64,000 bases of DNA from Ascochyta rabiei (Eukaryota > Ascomycota > Dothideomycetes > Pleosporales > Didymellaceae). The position numbers were made by a program, and so were the translations under genes. The stretch is taken from NCBI RefSeq assembly GCF_004011695.2, contig NC_082412.1, positions 682,001 through 746,000 on the forward strand. The letters run 5' to 3'. This document shows positions 24,501-34,836 of the stretch, piece after piece (the first letter of the stretch is position 1; every line of letters begins with the position of its first letter). Below the pieces are notes generated by a model. That model had not been told where the DNA came from. It was given only the letters and a program-made list of their open reading frames with translations, and searched no databases.

Positions 24501-26058
24501 CCTCATAAGTGTATCTCCGTCAACGTCTTCATCTGACTGCTCATCCGCGGCTTCTTCCATGGTCGCCTGGCGTCGGAATTTCAGATTGTCATGATCTTCA
24601 GGTCGGGGCTCCCGTAGCACCTCGATACAAGTGAGCCAATTATCCTCAGCGTCCTTCCTACGAGCTCTGAAACGCTTGACCATACCAGTTTGATCAAGGC
24701 GAATGAGAGCACCCTGAACTGCCCGCTTGTTCCATGTCGACATGGGCACGTTCTATGCGTTGTAAGTATACGGTCTGTGACCTTTCCATCAGGTATTCTT
24801 ACAAGTCTTTTTCGGATATCTCTGGTGGGAACAACGCCAGCGTCCTTCAATGTGTTGTAAAGTAAGTGCACGAATCCTGACAACACGAATTTCTTATATT
24901 GGAACACATCCTCGACTTTTCCCGAAGTCAAGAAATGGTCGTCTGAGACAAACTTCTTGTGGACGCAGAGACTCGTTCGCAGCTTGCCAGCCTGCACGGG
25001 CCTTTTCTCGATATAGCCCTTACGGCAGAGCTCATCGGTTCTGTGCGGCACGGAACGTTTGTCCTGTCCACTCATTACGGTCAGGTCTGGCTGTGTGATT
25101 CCGGCCACTCCATGTGAGGCAATCAGAGATAACAAGATGAATTCCATTGTCGGCACCTTCTTTAGGTCAATGCCATGTCCGGTCAATGCTTGCCAGATGC
25201 GGCTTTGACTTGCGTACAGCCGTGGAGCGGTGGTGTTTGTCGGAGGGTCATCGAAGATTGTTTCTACATCGTTCGCTTTGATGGGAAGGGCACGAGGCCT
25301 ACGATTGGCATGGGGTGGCGGTCTGTCAGAGTCCGCATTTTGTGCTGATGCAAATTGTTGAATGGTCGAGATTGCAGGTGCTGTAAGTGACTGCGGAATA
25401 AGACCTTCTTTGGTCAGACGCTGTCGCATGGACTCGCGCAAAGCTGAGACGAATTTCGCAGGGCCTGGCTTCTGCGTCGTCCATTGCAGAGATTCGACAG
25501 ACTGGGATAAAGATGCACCGCCGGCAACAACCGATCCAATGTTTTCCGCAGCTTCAAACTCGGCAAGACTGTAATGCTGGAGGACACCGTTGTGCGTGAT
25601 ACGGATATCTGCATGGCTGCTCACCCAATGCCAGATTCGCTCGTAGAACGTACGGCCCAGCTGGTGGGGTCGAGGATTTGGCCTAGACGCATCTTCATCC
25701 TGCGACTGTTCGTAGAAGACCTGCACAGAACGTTTGAAGTCGGCACTGCCAGCTCCTGCGGGTTCAATGTGTTAGTGCTGGACTAATCTTGAAAAGAAGT
25801 GCACTGAAAAAGGGCGCGAACACGCCAATTTGTTTAGCAGCATGGACAAGTGAGCGAGCGTCGATTGCATGCAACTTATGGCTTGAGGGACGTAGAGAAC
25901 CGTTGCGCGTCCGGAAAAGGGAATAGGAAACACGAGGTAGATGGAGAAAGTCAAAGGGGCAATAGCGGATGGATGCGCGAGTCAGGTTTACCTTGTACGC
26001 CCGTCAGGGCAACCTCAGACAGCAGAAACTCGACGAGCTCATCAACACCTCTCGTCAT
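18558..26058 (-). CDS. tfc3: transcription factor TFIIIC, B-block-binding largest subunit (tau138/Tfc3-like)
   Basis: Nuclear subunit of TFIIIC that contacts the B-box of tRNA genes for RNA polymerase III initiation. Exons are 26,058-25,992, 25,755-24,803 and 24,752-18,558; introns are 236 bp (GTAAAC...CGCAG, with ACTAACAC branch) and 50 bp (GTAAGA...CATAG). The phases join to about 2,404 aa. The N-terminus MTRGVDELVEFLLSEVALTG fits the family start. The B-block domain is at about 205-295 (DKRSVPHRTDELCRKGYIEK). A further winged-helix stretch follows the second intron (RLNVPMSTWNKRAVQGALIR). Residues about 706-847 hold three copies of a GRL...EDQIRE motif. A lysine/alanine-rich basic tract follows in the middle. 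The conserved C-terminal region includes ARLANKYGRTFELGDF and LPRLSVWGFMEGDYVHRGID. The last exon is a single uninterrupted frame of 2,065 codons including the stop. Confidence 0.9.
23232..23657 (-). other. coding segment for a threefold repeated motif in the TFIIIC subunit
   Basis: Three units of about 33 residues at about 706-738, 765-797 and 816-847. They share the pattern RIxxGLxPxGRLxxxxEDQIRE, seen as QRIALGLKPKGRL, ERIAAGLPARGRL and QRIQFGIIPHGRL, followed by EDQIREHRKR, EDQIREQRGL and MEGLREEREF. The third is the most diverged. The linkers are basic and proline-rich. The GRL core resembles an AT-hook-like basic turn, but that is only an analogy. Confidence 0.7.
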
Positions 26059-26465
26059 GGTGTGTAGGCTGTTGGCGTTATCGCAGTTGGAGAGACATGG
26101 AGTCAGGTCGTGAGTTCGAATCCGGGGCGCGTCTCTCTGGAAAGTCCGGAAAGTCCGGGAGGCAAAGCACGAGGATTTTGACGCGCGCTGCATGCGCAAC
26201 TGTGGATAGGGAAGCGAAAGACAAACGGCGGGCTTGGCAGTTGGCAGACCGCGTATCGCAACCACCCCCCATCGATAAGGCAAGCGCGACGCCTCTCCCC
26301 TGTGTCTTTCCTTCGCTTGCACCTCTTGTACATTCTTCCGCATTCACGCAATTGATAGTACGCCATTTCGCACAAGACGCGCTGGCAAATCTCACTCGTT
26401 GATCGCAGGCCTGCTCTAGTTGTAGTCCAAATATGTTCCGCTACAAGCAAAGATAAAACTCCGCC
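26059..26465. promoter_or_regulatory. divergent promoter between the TFIIIC gene and ureD
   Basis: 407 bp separate the two opposed start codons. The part near the TFIIIC gene contains an A-box/B-box-like pair. The rest holds no recognisable gene; short overlapping frames on both strands are chance. Confidence 0.7.
26082..26123 (+). promoter_or_regulatory. tRNA-like A-box/B-box pair (possible TFIIIC binding site or tRNA relic)
   Basis: GTTCGAATCC at 26,114-26,123, within GGTCGTGAGTTCGAATCC, matches the B-box (consensus GGTTCGANTCC) and a tRNA T-arm. CGCAGTTGG at 26,082-26,090 resembles the 3' half of an A-box, at about tRNA spacing. The acceptor stem and the T stem do not pair, so it is not a working tRNA gene. 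It lies about 56 bp upstream of the TFIIIC subunit ATG. Confidence 0.5.
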
Positions 26466-27467
26466 ATGTTCTTCACCTCACCTTTCGCCAAATCCAAGTC
26501 GAAGCCTGGCCATGGTTCCATTGTTGTTGACATTCTCCCGCCCGAAACGCCAGTGTTGAGAACGGTGTCCTATCAATACCCATTGAAGTTGATCGCCCCG
26601 GATCCTCTACCACCACCGAATCACTCTTCGACACCAGATGCGGCCCGCCTTGTGCACACTGTCTTCCTGTTAACCTACGGAGGCGGCATTGTTGCTGGAG
26701 ACAGCATACACTTGGATGTACGCCTGGACCATAGAACTCGGCTGCTCCTTCTGACCCAAGGGTCAACCAAGATCTTCAAGACGATCCACCCCCACACGGT
26801 CTCTCACCAGCATATGAATGTTTATATCAAATCCGGCGCCGCCTTGCTGTACCTTCCCGATCCTGTTCAGCCCTTTGCCCATACAGCATTCTCGCAGTCG
26901 CAAATCTATCATCTAGACCAGGGACAAGGAAGCTTGTGTGTTTGCGACTGGGTGACGAGCGGACGCTCTGCCAGAGGCGAGAACTGGGACGTTTACGAGT
27001 ACAAGAGCCGGAACGAAGTGTGGACGCACGAGGGTTCGTGCAAGACGAGGTTGTTACTCAGAGATAACCTCATCTTGGACAAGAACGGACGAACGGACAT
27101 GCGCCTCTCGTCTCGAATGGACGGGTACTCGGTCTTTGGCACGCTCATCGTGAGAGGACCGGTCTTTGCTTCTCTGGCGAAATACTGCCTGGATGAGTTC
27201 GAGGCACTGCCGAGGATTGGCGGCAGGAACTGGGGAGACGTAGCGCCACATGAGCTGTCTGGCAAGGAGCAGCGGCGTGCGGACAGACAGGGGAGAGAGA
27301 CCAACGATGGCGTTGTTTGGAGCGCTGCGAATGTGCGCGACTTTGTGCTGGTCAAGTTTGCGAGTACAGAGGTGGAGGGCTCACGGAATTGGCTGCGAGA
27401 CATAATCAAGGAAGAGGGGTCGGTGTTGGGTGCATTTGGAGAGCGAGCGCTGCTGTGTCTGAGGTGA
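26466..27467 (+). CDS. ureD: urease accessory protein UreD
   Basis: Cytosolic scaffold of the UreD-UreF-UreG complex that helps load nickel and CO2 into the urease active site. The product is one exon of 333 aa, starting MFFTSPFAKSKSKPGHGSIV. Family marks include VFLLTYGGGIVAGDSIHLDV (about 68-87), LLLTQGSTKIFK, the YLPDPVQPF segment, a central VCDWVTSGR and a C-terminal RALLCLR. Length and order fit fungal UreD; no active-site change is seen. It is transcribed away from the TFIIIC gene, sharing a 407-bp divergent promoter. No other urease gene lies in the window, which is normal for fungi. Confidence 0.93.
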   Translation: MFFTSPFAKSKSKPGHGSIVVDILPPETPVLRTVSYQYPLKLIAPDPLPPPNHSSTPDAARLVHTVFLLTYGGGIVAGDSIHLDVRLDHRTRLLLLTQGSTKIFKTIHPHTVSHQHMNVYIKSGAALLYLPDPVQPFAHTAFSQSQIYHLDQGQGSLCVCDWVTSGRSARGENWDVYEYKSRNEVWTHEGSCKTRLLLRDNLILDKNGRTDMRLSSRMDGYSVFGTLIVRGPVFASLAKYCLDEFEALPRIGGRNWGDVAPHELSGKEQRRADRQGRETNDGVVWSAANVRDFVLVKFASTEVEGSRNWLRDIIKEEGSVLGAFGERALLCLR

Positions 27468-27774
27468 TTGATGAGAGATGCGCGCATGGTCATTGTCTGG
27501 CTCGATATTGTTCTGGTGTTGCACAATGAACGGCAAGGCTTAGCACTCACCACTCGCGAGCATGAATGCATGATGCATGGCTGTGATGTCAGTCAGCCCT
27601 GTGCATCCCACGTGGAGACGGCCTGGCCCGAGCGGGAGTGACGAGCGTTGGATCACGGGCAAAGACGTCGGCGGCACCAGCACCAGCACCAGCACCAGCA
27701 CCAGCATTGCACGACCAGCCCGCCGTGAATCCTATGACCTTCACGCATCCCCACGCATCACACGCTTCGTCAAC
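27468..27774. other. intergenic: ureD 3' flank and mgm1 5' leader
   Basis: 307 bp between two plus-strand genes. It holds five tandem CACCAG units at 27,675-27,704. The frame that runs through the hexamer into mgm1 from 27,577 lacks the mitochondrial start context; the ATG at 27,775 is preferred because the presequence begins there. Confidence 0.6.
27675..27704 (+). repeat. (CACCAG)5 hexamer repeat in the mgm1 leader
   Basis: Five perfect tandem CACCAG units, about 70 bp upstream of the chosen mgm1 ATG. Confidence 0.85.
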
Positions 27775-30728
27775 ATGAGCGGCAGGCTCGCCACTGCACG
27801 TCTCGCCACGCTTGCGCGCCGGACAGCACTGCACGCACCACGCCGCTACACCACCCACTCGCTGCCCGCCGGCGGCCTGCTACGCACCGAAGCGGGCCTC
27901 CGCCTCATAAAACGCCGCCCATGGCCCCTTGGAAGCTATGCGCTGCACAATCTGCCGGCCACGCGCTCCATCTCCTTTGCACGCGTCGTGCCTAAGCTCG
28001 TCACCAAGCTCGCGACCGCTGGTGCAGCTGCGGGCGGCGCCGTCATTGCCGGGGTCTCGTACATCCAATACCAGGCAGGCCGTACGCACAACCCAGTCCC
28101 CTTCCCCGCTGGATGCTGGAGAGAACACCAAGCTAACACCCCGCAGAGGCAGGCAGCTTTGCCATCGACCTCTTTGGCCGCGCCAAGGAAGGCGTAAGCT
28201 ACGTCGCAGGCGGCGCGCTTGGATCCGTCAACGGCTTCTTCGACCAGATCGACCAGGGCTGGCGCAAGACCAAGGATGACCTGGAAAAGGCAGAATACCC
28301 CGAATGGCTGCAGAGCCTCCTGGCCAACGGCGATTCGGCCGGAGCTGGAGGCAGCCATGTCGGTGGACAAGGGCCCGAGGGCCCAAAGAAGAGTGGCGCT
28401 GGCACTGCAGCGGCAGGCGCTTCGACCGCAGCAGCTTTCGGCTACGCCCAGGACGACGACGACCAGGCCGACAAGCACGAGGCCGAGAAGATTGCACGCG
28501 ACGAGCAGATGATGATGCTCACCAAAAAGATGATTGAGATCCGAGGCCTGCTGCAGACCGTGGGCCAGTCGGAATCGCTAACACTGCCGTCCATTGTCGT
28601 CATTGGGTCGCAGTCTTCGGGCAAGAGCTCTGTCCTCGAGGCCATTGTCGGACACGAGTTTCTACCCAAGGGACACAACATGGTCACCCGACGCCCCATT
28701 GAGCTCACGCTCGTCAACACCCCCGATGCGCAAGCCGAGTACGGAGAGTTCCCTGCGCTTGGGCTGGGGAAGGTCACAGACTTCAACCAGATCCAGAGAA
28801 CACTCACCGATCTCAACTTAGCTGTGCCTGCGTCTGACTGCGTGTCAGACGACCCTATCCAGCTGCGCATCTACTCGCCCAACGTGCCAGACCTCTCGTT
28901 GATCGATCTGCCGGGATACATTCAGGTCGTAGGCCGAGACCAGCCTCCACAGCTCAAGGAGCGCATTTCGCAGCTGTGTGAAAAGTACATCAGGTCGCCC
29001 AACGTCATCCTTGCCATTTCGGCAGCCGATGTAGACTTGGCAAACAGCACAGCGTTGCGAGCCTCCAGAAAGGTCGATCCGCGCGGCGAGAGGACCATTG
29101 GTGTCATTACAAAGATGGACCTTGTCGACCCCCAACGCGCTGTCAGCTTGCTCAGTGACAAGAAGTACGCGCTACGACTCGGCTATGTCGGCGTGGTATG
29201 CCGCGTGCCAGCTGGCGCAGGCGGTGGTAAGCTGTTCCACCGCGGCAATGGCAACATCCAAAACGCGATTGCAAAGAACGAGAACGCTTACTTCAATGCA
29301 CACGCCGAGTTTGCGCCCGAGTCACAGCTAGATGTCGGCACTAGAAGCCTCAAGAAGAAGCTCATGCACGTGCTCGAGCAGACAATGGCAGCCAGTCTGA
29401 AAACAACGAGTGAAGCCATTCAGCGAGAGCTGGCTGAAGCTACATACGAATTCAAGGTTCAATACAACGAGCGCCCCTTGAGTGCCGAATCATACCTCGC
29501 CGAGTCGCTAGACGGATTCAAACACTCTTTCCGCGGCTTCACCGAGTCGTTCGGGCGACGCGAGGTCCGCGAACTTCTCAAGCACGAGCTAGACCAGCAA
29601 GTCCTCAACCTGCTGGCTCAACGCTATTGGAACCGCCCATTTGACGACCTCAGCCCACCCTTCCCCGAAACTGACCCCCTCAGCAGTCTTGCAACGGCCG
29701 ATCCCGAAGGGGAAGATTCAATCTGGAAGATCAAGCTAGACAGCTCCAGCGCCGCGTTGACCAAACTCGGTGTCGGACGTCTCGCAACCAGTGTTATCGC
29801 AAACGCACTCCAAGCACACGTCGAGCACCTAATTGTCAACTCCCGCTTCGCCGGGCATCCCTTTGCACGACAAGCCATCACCGAGGCATCGACGTCCATT
29901 CTCAAGGACCTGTCCTACGACATCTCGGATGAGTTGGAGATCTGCATCAAGCCGTACAAGTACCGCATCGACCTCGAAGATAGCGAATGGGCCAAGGGTC
30001 GCGAGAATGTCACCGCTGTCTTGAAAGAGGAGCTCAAGGTTGCTGAGGCTGCAAGCAAGCGACTTGAAGAGATGGTGGGCGGCCGTAAGAAAGTCAAGGA
30101 CGTAATGTCTTTCATCGACCGTGTGCGCAGCGGCCAAGTCGTCCTCGAAGGTGACGGCGTTGGCGGCGCCGGTGGGTTTAGCCAGGCGTTGTTGTCGAGG
30201 GGTATGTTCCTCCTTGTCTCCTTGTTCCACGATTCCCTGCGTTTGGTATTTGATGTTGGGTGGATTCGGCGCTAATTGTTTCCAGGCCGTGAAGCAGTCT
30301 TCCTGCGCGACCGCGTTGACGTCCTCAAGCTGCGCATCCTCGCCGTCAAGTCAAAGCAATGCGCAACCAAGAAAAATAAGTACCACTGCCCTGAGGTCTT
30401 CCTCGACGCCGTCGCCGATAAACTTACCACCACCGCTGATCTTTTTCTTGACGCCGAGCTGCTCTCCAAGTTTTACTACCAGCTTCCCCGTGAACTCGAC
30501 GCTCGTCTGGGGCGTGGCTTGTCACAGGACGAAATCGACCGCTTTGCACGCGAGGACCCCAAGATCAAACGTCACCTCGATGTCGTGAGGAGGAAGGACC
30601 TGCTCGAGCACGTGCTCAAGGAGATGGAGGGGCTGCGGCAGCTGGAGGCGAGGGAGAAGAGACTGATGTCGAGGAGAGACGAGAACAGAGAGAGGAGGAA
30701 ACAAGGCGGCGGGTGGAGTCTGTTCTGA
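27775..30728 (+). CDS. mgm1: mitochondrial dynamin-like GTPase Mgm1 (OPA1 family)
   Basis: GTPase of the mitochondrial inner membrane and intermembrane space that drives inner-membrane fusion and shapes cristae. Exons are 27,775-28,081, 28,147-30,201 and 30,286-30,728; introns are 65 bp (GTACGC...CGCAG) and 84 bp (GTATGT...TCCAG). The joined product is 934 aa, as expected. An arginine-rich presequence (MSGRLATARLATLARRTALH) precedes a hydrophobic anchor at about 80-101 (TAGAAAGGAVIAGVSYI). The GTPase domain has GSQSSGKS (256-263), the switch threonine in MVTRRP (Thr283), DLPG (356-359) and TKMD (424-427). The middle and effector regions run to a basic C-terminus ending WSLF. A rhomboid cleavage site probably lies after the anchor but cannot be placed exactly. 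Confidence 0.95.
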
Positions 30729-31342
30729 AGTTATCCGACGCATCGTTGTGAGAAGGACTTGGTTGGGCTGTTTCTGTACATTTTACTGTTTGGCATAGAT
30801 TGCATGGTGCTTGGGCGTTAAGATACCACGACGTTGTTCGGTTGGGACGACTCTACTTTGTCCTTTCCATGTACAAAATCGCACACAAGAATTCAAATGG
30901 CCTCACACTACCTTACTGTAATGAAGCAAGGTTCCATCTCCTATGCTGAGCGAAGTCAAGGCTTGCCTTCCACACGCCGTCCACGCCCAGTTTTTTGGAC
31001 GAGGGTGCCAGTCATGCAGCTGTCTGAACAGGCGACTCAGATTTCTTTGTAGTCGTGCCAGTGTTAGCGACCTATTGTTGAGTCCGACAACGTGTATACA
31101 GTGAAAGCTAGCTCTCAGCAAGCATTATGAGGGAGGGATGCTTTTGCTTCTCTTAATGACTTTGCTTATGCCCAGGAGCAGAATGTAGGGGAGGTCTGGT
31201 TTGGTGCATCCTCGCTTCTGCTTATACTGATGAGTTCCAAAGACCTTTCACTTCGTTTGAAGACTTGGATGGCTGATTTCTCTCGCCCACTTGAATGAAC
31301 TTTATCAAATGAAGTCTATTAGGATACATATCTTACTACAGT
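30729..31342. other. intergenic between mgm1 and the island's right edge
   Basis: No recognisable gene; the sequence is free of RIP. Two short overlapping frames (30,834-31,052 plus and 30,903-31,121 minus) lack any family signature. It holds the 3' flanks of two converging genes. Confidence 0.6.
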
Positions 31343-31615
31343 CTACAGCCCCCCGTGACTGAAATACATGTCATTGGCAGCAGTGTAGGAACCCTGGTAG
31401 ACTGAGCCACCATATGCAGTCGCACCGCCATGGAAGTCGATGAGTCCCGAAGGTAGCGATACTGCTTCGTCGGTGCTTGTCGTACCTTCCTGCCCAACTG
31501 AACAGGCTTGTGTTCCGGTCTGCATTAATGCGGCGGTAAGTTCTTTCACCCAACTTCTGAGGCAACCGCGTACTATTACGTAGCCCGGGTCGTTCGCCGC
31601 TTCAAACTTTGTCAT
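31343..31615 (-). pseudogene. 3' end of an unrecognised gene, 5' part lost to transposon DNA
   Basis: A minus-strand frame from the ATG at 31,615 (MTKFEAANDPGYVIVRGCLR) runs 90 codons to TAG at 31,343 and ends NDMYFSHGGL. It looks coding (no RIP, balanced codons, W/Y/G-containing C-terminus). Upstream the frame continues directly into the transposon terminus at 31,648-31,692, so its first residues there (ARTWYGS and earlier) are encoded by mobile DNA. The likely reading is the C-terminal remnant of a longer protein, perhaps regulatory, but no family can be named. It could also be a small intact gene starting at 31,615. Confidence 0.4.
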
Positions 31616-31647
31616 GCCAATGTGATCAGCCGGTATGCTCGCACTGC

Positions 31648-31692
31648 CGTACCATGTCCGTGCGCGCAACGACCGGAGTCGCGCAACGACCG
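31648..31692. mobile_element. terminal fragment of a foldback-family element
   Basis: CGTACCATGTCCGTGCGCGC with two CGCAACGACCG units closely matches the left end of the foldback element 82 bp further on (31,730 onward). It is a separate, partial copy of the same terminus, not RIP-mutated. Confidence 0.65.
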
Positions 31693-32065
31693 AAAACCAC
31701 CTCAACGCTCTAAAATAGATAAGGTTGTAACGTACCGTGTCTGTGCGCGCAACGCCCAGATTCGCGCAACGCCCGCTTTTTACTAGTAAAAACACCAAAA
31801 TCTCTTATTTTAAAAGCTAATTAAGTCTACTATTAGTAGAGATAAAGACTAACTTTCTATTAGAAAATGACTCTATCTATATAGCTCTATAAGCTAGTAG
31901 TATTTTTATTCTATAATATATAGTATTAGCTATAATAATACTTTTTACTAGTAGAGTAAAAATTTTAAAACTTTAATAAAACTCTTAGCTATTAAAATTT
32001 AGATTATAAACTCTAGTCTGTAGAGTATTATTAGTATAGGATTTTTTTTAGCATCTAGCCTAGTC

Positions 32066-32668
32066 TGTTACGGGTATTTATACTATTTAAACCCTAGTTA
32101 ATCTATCTAATAGATTACTGTACCTTTTTAGTCTATATAGCTTAGGTAGGTTTAAGCTAAGCTCTTATAGAGTATTCTATTAGATTCTAGAAGTATATAT
32201 AGGTTACAGGTTTAATCCTTACCTACTACTACTCCTACGTAGCTAGGCTAGCTAATTTAGCTAAAGTATAAGGTAGGGCCCTTTAGCTACTATACTATTA
32301 CTACTAGAAGGTCTAGTATATAGCTACGTAGCAGTCCTAGATTAGGCCTAGCCTAGTCCTAGGCAGCGTTTACAGCAAACTAGGCTAGAGTACCTACCCT
32401 AACTAGTTAGCTAGCTTATTAAGGGGGAGCCCTAGAGGCGCTAAGGCGTTAAGGGGAGTGCCTAGGGGCGTTATAGGCTTTAGTACTACACGTTAAGAGT
32501 AGTACCTAGAGGTAATAGGCTTGTCTAAGGAGTCTTAGGTTAAGCCTTAAGAGAGAGAGGTATACTGTTACAGGTATTTATACTATTTAAACCCTAGTTA
32601 ATCTATCTAATAGATTACTATACCTTTTAGTCTGTATAGCTTAGGTAGGTTTAAGCTAAGCTCTTATA
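32066..32668 (+). mobile_element. miniature LTR element (TRIM), 603 bp
   Basis: Direct repeats of 104 and 103 bp at 32,066-32,169 and 32,566-32,668 begin TGTTAC and end TTATA (TTACA before RIP). The second is preceded by a purine-rich tract AAGAGAGAGAGG (32,549-32,560), as expected of a polypurine tract. Flanking pentamers TAGTC (32,061-32,065) and TAGTT (32,669-32,673) differ by one C/T. The 396-bp interior has no frame. These are the features of a terminal-repeat retrotransposon in miniature, inserted in the foldback element. Confidence 0.65.
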
Positions 32669-32973
32669 TAGTTATATATATATACTACTTTTAGCTACTT
32701 TTTACTTTATATTTTTAGAAAAAGTAGTATATATAAGGAACTATACTAGATACTAAAAAACGTGTTATACTAAAGATATTTTACAAACTAGAGTTTATAC
32801 TCTAAATTCTAATAACTAAGAGTTTTATTAAAGTTCTTAAAATTTTACTCTACTAGTAAAAAGTATTATTATAGCTAATACTATATATTATAGAATAAAG
32901 TTACTACTAGCTTATAGAGCTACATAAATAGAGTATTTTCCTAATATAATATTAGTCTTTAACTCTACTAATA

Positions 32974-34836
32974 ACGTACTCTATAGGTAAGTAGATTAAA
33001 TAGGTAAGTAGATTACTCTGCTAAGACTATACTAAACCTCTACTCTATTATAGCTTATATTAGCCTACTTTAGCCTTATATACAGTAGTGTAGAATATAA
33101 TATTATTTAGAAATATCTTCTATAGCCTTCTTATATGTATATAAGTTATATCTAACATTATAGCACTTTATACAGCGTCTTTAGGTTACTTCCTCTCCTT
33201 TAGCACGCACTTACTTCTTTACCTTCTTACTATTACTACACACTCTAAACTTAGTTAGAGTAGTTAATTAAAGGCCTTCCTTAGCTATTAGGACCCCCTT
33301 CTCCTATAACTGCTTTCTTTTATTTAATTTACATTGTATAGCAGCCTTATTTACTATTTAAAGCCTAGTAATCTTCTTTATAGCTAACACTAGCTTATAC
33401 GCAATAATAGCTACGCCTTTAGTAAGCTTTTTAAAGGCCTTAACTATTAAATTTAGTAAGCTGCTTGTATACCTTTAAATCCTCTCTTAAACTAGCGTTA
33501 ATTAAAATTCTAATTATAGGGTATTACTTAGGGTTTAGGACTACTAGAGAGTATCTTTTATAGAAGGTAGTAGTAGAGTATATAGGTAGATATTAAGACC
33601 TATTATAACCTATTCTAGGTTAAAGGGGACTATTCTAGCGCCTTAAAAGCCTTCTTAGATATTACTAGAAGTAAATATCTCCTTATAGGCGCCTATAAAG
33701 TATAGTAGAAACTTAGTTGTAGTAATATAAGTAATATAGTTACGTATAAGATTCTTAGCTTAGTGCCTATACGCCTTCTTTAAAGAGGTAAAACAGCCTA
33801 TATCTAGTAGCTATAAGAGGTGTAATAAGTATAGAGGTATACATAGTGTAATAATCTTTACTTCCTTATAGTATTATTAGAAGTTAAGGAAGTTATAGCT
33901 CTTATAGCTATTAATAAGAAGTAGCTAGTATACTTCTTAGGTGCGCGTCTTTATATAGGTATTAAAGTGCTTTAACTGGTCTAGACTAAGCTTATTAGTA
34001 GTCTATCTGTTCTTAGAGACTCTAATAACCTAATTATAGGGCAGATTGTCCTCTTTATACTAGGTAGAGAGGTAGTTACAGCCTTTAAAGATTATAAAGG
34101 GTAGAATAGCCTACTCTATACTATTAATACCCTATATAACTATTATCTACCTATAGTTACCCTACTATACTACCTTTAGCTATTCTTAACACTCTAAGCC
34201 TATAATAATTACTTCTATTAATATCTAGCCTATTATAAAGCCTATCTTATTAAAGTTATATATATTATTATTCTAGATACTATACTTAGCTTTAACATTT
34301 ACTATAAGCCTAAACTAGCCTCTAATAATCTCTAGATTCTTATAGAAGGCTTTCTTATAGTCGTACTTATAATTCAACCTTACTTTAAGGTTAAGGCAGC
34401 GCTTAATAAATGTATTAGGCTAGTTTATGCTAATATAGCCTATATTATACTTAGTATGTAAATAATTAGCTATATTAGCTATAGTAGCTAGCTAGAAGGT
34501 AAATCCTTATATATCTAGCTTAAGAATATACTTAGTAGTTACGTTCTTCTTAGTCTAGTCTATAATCTGTAAAACTAGCGTATAATTAGCTTATATAGGT
34601 TGTTCTATATATTAAGTATATAGTGTGCTATAAGATATATTATATATAGCTATAGGATATTATAAAGTAAGTAATATATCTTATTTAATTATCTAGAGTG
34701 TAAGCTGTATTACAGCTTCTCTTAAGAGCCTAGATTAATGTTGTTATTAAGGTATTACGTAGTAAGGTAGAGGTTTAGTGTAGTCTTAGTAGAGTAATCT
34801 ACTTACCTGTTTAATCTGCTTACCTATAGAGTACGT
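32974..34836 (-). mobile_element. pogo-like (Tc1/mariner) DNA transposon, 1,863 bp, strongly RIP-mutated
   Basis: The ends are inverted repeats of about 75 bp starting ACGTACTCTATAGG, with TA on both sides (32,972-32,973 and 34,837-34,838). The interior is homologous to the copy at 57,462-59,324, which has exactly the same length. The transposase is read on the minus strand and broken by many stops. The element lies in the right arm of the foldback element; removing it restores the inverted repeat. Confidence 0.85.

Noticed and set aside
18432..24700. Many frames of 60-150 codons on both strands across the TFIIIC gene
   Set aside because: They overlap the 2,065-codon exon in other frames and have no independent support.
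26071..26140. Complete tRNA gene at the GGTCGTGAGTTCGAATCC motif
   Set aside because: The bases around the T-loop (GTGAG and CCGGG) do not pair, and no 5' acceptor strand complements the 3' side.
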